Positions 61,532-64,000 of a stretch of 64,000 nt of DNA are shown in pieces; the first letter of the stretch is position 1; the number at the start of each line of letters is the position of its first letter. Source of the stretch: Archegozetes longisetosus (lineage: Eukaryota > Arthropoda > Arachnida > Sarcoptiformes > Trhypochthoniidae); contig JAEMBT020000007.1 of NCBI GenBank assembly GCA_018873245.2, forward strand, positions 11,367,129 through 11,431,128, read 5' to 3'. Both the position numbers and the translations under genes were made by a program. Below the pieces are notes generated by a model. That model saw only the letters and a program-made list of their open reading frames with translations. It had not been told where the DNA came from and did not search any database.

Positions 61532-62079
61532 TTCTTTAAACAGTAAATTAAGTTTGAAATCTGAATATTGAAAAATGGCAGTTCGATTCGACCAACACAT
61601 AAATTAGTCACAAATCATATTCATATTTGAACTAGCTAAAGTTTACTAAGTAAGCTCTACCGCACTCTTACACAAGCCTTAATTCTTATTTATGAGCGTG
61701 GTCTACAACTATAATGCATCTGTTAAGTCCCTTTACTAAGGAATATATTTTCTCTATTGGAAGCGCTCGCCCCTTTTATAATGAAACTTTTCAATCTTGA
61801 AGCATTACAATAGAAAAATTGATTTCTCAGTGAGTGCATGACTTACTGGAAGCAATATTAAGTGCAATGATATACCGTATGCGTGGTTGAATCGAACTGA
61901 AATTAGGAAAAACTACATTTAAAATGATAATTTGTGTAAAAAATTTCTCATTTACTCAGACACTAAAAAAATATTTTGCCAACAAAATGTCTAATTACAT
62001 TCGAATACATTTTACACACGTTTAACTATGTTCATTAAATAATGTATAATTTGTAAATTAATTAACTTTGCATAAACTG
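61532..62079. other. Convergent spacer between KCNQ paralogue d and the elongase
   Basis: No coding region and no clear AATAAA for either gene was identified here. Confidence 0.35.
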
Positions 62080-62907
62080 TTAAGCTATCTTTTTGTTTGA
62101 AACGTTTTTAAGTTTTTCAGCCCTTTTAGGCCTTAATACGTAAGATACCATGAATAAGTGAACAAATAGCCAGCAATACACCAAATACATCGCAACTCCA
62201 ACTCGTGCAGCGCTATCATCAGCTTCACAATTAATCTTATTTTTATGCATTCGAAGTGCATAGAAGTTAATATAGAAGCCAAATATCATTTGTAATATTT
62301 GTAAACTAGTTATAGCGATCGATACTTTTGTTGGAATATTGAGTTTGATTGCTTTCAAACAATAATAAGAATACATAATTGAATGAATGAAAAGGTTGAT
62401 AGAAACCATCCAATGAATAGATGCCGTTTCGGTCCAGTAGGTATAAAATGAATAACAAAGAGTTAACAAATGATGGAACCAGTGAAGAAATATCAACTTT
62501 TGTTTCCTTAGAACAATGAATAAGGTGTCGCCCAATTCTACTAATTTGGACCAAACGAACATTGATTGCCAGAAATCAATAGAGTTGTCATTTTGGTGAA
62601 AGTTTTCACAAACAGATGCGTGAAATCCTTTAGTTATTAAGACATTTATAGAAAATGGCAAACAATATATTGTACCGAAAATTGAAAACAAGGCCAACAT
62701 TAAGTTCCAAAGAAATAAAGCTTTTCTCAGTTCATACGGAGTGCTGCGAGTTTTCATAAATGCTTGTATACCAAATATGATAAGAACATAAGCCAAACTC
62801 ACATATATGCTGATGAACCAATGATTTCTTAACCATTCTTTAGTTCTGCTGCCAAAGTTTTCTCGAATTTCTAGTAAATATTCAACACTTTGATTCAAAC
62901 TTGCCAT
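62080..62907 (-). CDS. ELOVL6-type very-long-chain fatty acid elongase
   Basis: A single-exon frame of 275 residues, the normal ELOVL length. These multi-pass endoplasmic reticulum enzymes condense malonyl-CoA with acyl-CoA, the first step of fatty acid elongation. Seen: KLVELGDTLFIVLRKQKLIF (121-140), the histidine box HWFHH (142-146), the downstream NLFIHSIMYSYY motif (171-182), about seven hydrophobic segments, and a C-terminal KKIA dilysine signal for ER retention. KLVE.GDT and IMYSYY place it with ELOVL6/ELOVL3-like enzymes (medium-long saturated acyl chains). The family usually has introns, so an intronless copy could be a retrocopy, but it is intact. Upstream lie a TATATAAG and short tandem repeats. 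Confidence 0.9.
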   Translation of the reverse strand: MASLNQSVEYLLEIRENFGSRTKEWLRNHWFISIYVSLAYVLIIFGIQAFMKTRSTPYELRKALFLWNLMLALFSIFGTIYCLPFSINVLITKGFHASVCENFHQNDNSIDFWQSMFVWSKLVELGDTLFIVLRKQKLIFLHWFHHLLTLCYSFYTYWTETASIHWMVSINLFIHSIMYSYYCLKAIKLNIPTKVSIAITSLQILQMIFGFYINFYALRMHKNKINCEADDSAARVGVAMYLVYCWLFVHLFMVSYVLRPKRAEKLKNVSNKKIA

Positions 62908-62974
62908 CTTTTCTCGTCAGTTTCTATTTTACTTCAGTGAGCACCTAAAATAAAGACTGAGACTGAGACTGAAA

Positions 62975-62982
62975 CTTATATA
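62975..62982 (-). promoter_or_regulatory. Candidate TATA box of the elongase gene
   Basis: TATATAAG on the minus strand about 70 bp upstream of the elongase ATG, with a CTCACTG initiator-like sequence near 62938. Spacing is slightly long, so this is tentative. Confidence 0.35.
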
Positions 62983-62987
62983 CTACC

Positions 62988-63080
62988 AGTAATGCTCTAT
63001 TATCTAGTTTGTAATAATAGTAACACTTATTATCTAGTTTATAATACTAGTAATGCTTTATTATTGAGTTTACAGTATCT
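62988..63080. repeat. Three-copy degenerate tandem repeat, unit about 31 bp
   Basis: Three head-to-tail units start agtaatgctctatt, agtaacacttatt and agtaatgctttatt and share (t)attatctagttt-ataata. They lie immediately upstream of the candidate TATA box of the elongase gene. The rest of 63081-64000 shows nothing I can support. Confidence 0.7.
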
Positions 63081-64000
63081 AAAATTAAACGTGAAGTTTA
63101 ACTCATAGAATATCAGATTTATAGTTAACCGGTAAGCCTGATCTGAATTTTGCTTTGTGCTTAAAAGTAAGCTTAAAAGTGCATCTCTATGTTTTCATCA
63201 ATATGTTACAATTGCGCAAAAGTTTGATCAGGCGCTTAAAAATTCGAGAACAATTATTGAATAGCGTGCAGTTCTGTGCATTATAAGTAGACGAATGAAT
63301 ATCTCGATTAATATAATATTGCAATTGCTCTGTTCTGGTATATGAGAATAGTAATGAAAAATGCAACTGTTCAAACTCATTAAGTAAAATAAATAATACC
63401 ATAAAAATTTGAAGTGTTTTTTACCTTCAATTAGCATTGCCACGTGTCCTCTCTTCGGAAGAACAGTCCTTGGTTTAAGGGTCTTGTCTTCCGTCTTCTC
63501 TCTAATCGGACGAATAGGAGTAGGTCCACGTTTTACTGACGAAGTATAAAAGTTTTATTTTTTCTCAATTTTTTAATCTCGAAAACTGCGTTTCTGATTG
63601 TATTCAAAGCTTATTTAACTTTTTATGGAGAAAATCTAAAAATTTTAGGGTGTAATCTAAACTGCAATGTTAGGCATTATTTTTACAATCACTATAACAA
63701 CAATTATTAAGTTTAAAGCAAAAATTTGCACTAAAATCAATTATAATATGAGTTTCAGTGAGTTTTATGACTGTTAAAATAACAAATCTTTGTTAGAAGC
63801 TTAAGGTCAGATAAAAATATGAGTTCGGACATAATAATTAGAATAATTATCACTGTTGTATTTCAAGTTAATTTCAATTCAGTAAAACTAAAGAATAAAA
63901 AATTTTGAATTTTTTTAATTATGCGGATTGAAAATAGGACAAACTTTCGCGTTATTTTAATAATCTCTGAATTAATCTAACCTTATCATATGACGCCTTG

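Noticed and set aside
1..64000. Bacterial features (CRISPR, operons, IS elements) or a new defence system
   Set aside because: Spliced genes and animal families throughout; no repeat-spacer array or prokaryotic gene organisation.

Overview
This is metazoan nuclear DNA. It is strongly A+T-rich by eye, genes are split by GT-AG introns (mostly about 55-240 bp, a few 0.7-1.6 kb), AATAAA-type signals follow several stop codons, and the mobile DNA is Tc1/mariner, hAT-type and hairpin-type. The gene families (KCNQ channels, a P-type IIC pump, ABCA transporter, CK1-gamma-like kinase, ELOVL6-type elongase) are animal. Arthropod, perhaps an acariform mite, is my best guess, but that is inference only.

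Layout. 1-25 kb is gene-poor: one small two-exon gene for a lysine-rich secreted protein (1458-1883), two dead Tc1/mariner-type transposase remnants, dinucleotide microsatellites and one unexplained GC-rich open island near 7.6 kb. 25-32 kb holds a complete 1790-residue ABCA transporter. 33-62 kb is an ion-transport neighbourhood: four KCNQ-type potassium channel genes (33.3 +, 37.3 -, 50.4 -, 59.5 +), a Na+/K+-ATPase-alpha-like pump (43.9-38.0 kb, -), a Ser/Lys-rich protein (46.2-46.9, -) and a divergent CK1-gamma-like kinase (52.2-51.0, -). 52.4-58.7 kb is a transposon graveyard with nested insertions. 62.1-62.9 kb is an ELOVL6-type fatty acid elongase.

Themes. The four channels are tandem/inverted paralogues. 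All of them encode the selectivity filter in an isolated, in-phase 42-nt microexon, and all have an altered S4 voltage sensor. Three of them (33.3, 37.3 and 50.4 kb) share a derived three-exon structure and a further S4 change; the 59.5 kb copy keeps extra introns and the more ordinary S4. The pump keeps every ATPase motif but has lost four of the five classical TM4-TM6 cation-coordinating side chains. An array of unusual K+ channels with an unusual pump embedded in it is the most interesting signal here; whether they act together is inference.

Exon boundaries were set by hand from splice sites, reading phase and homology remembered from the families; no search was run.
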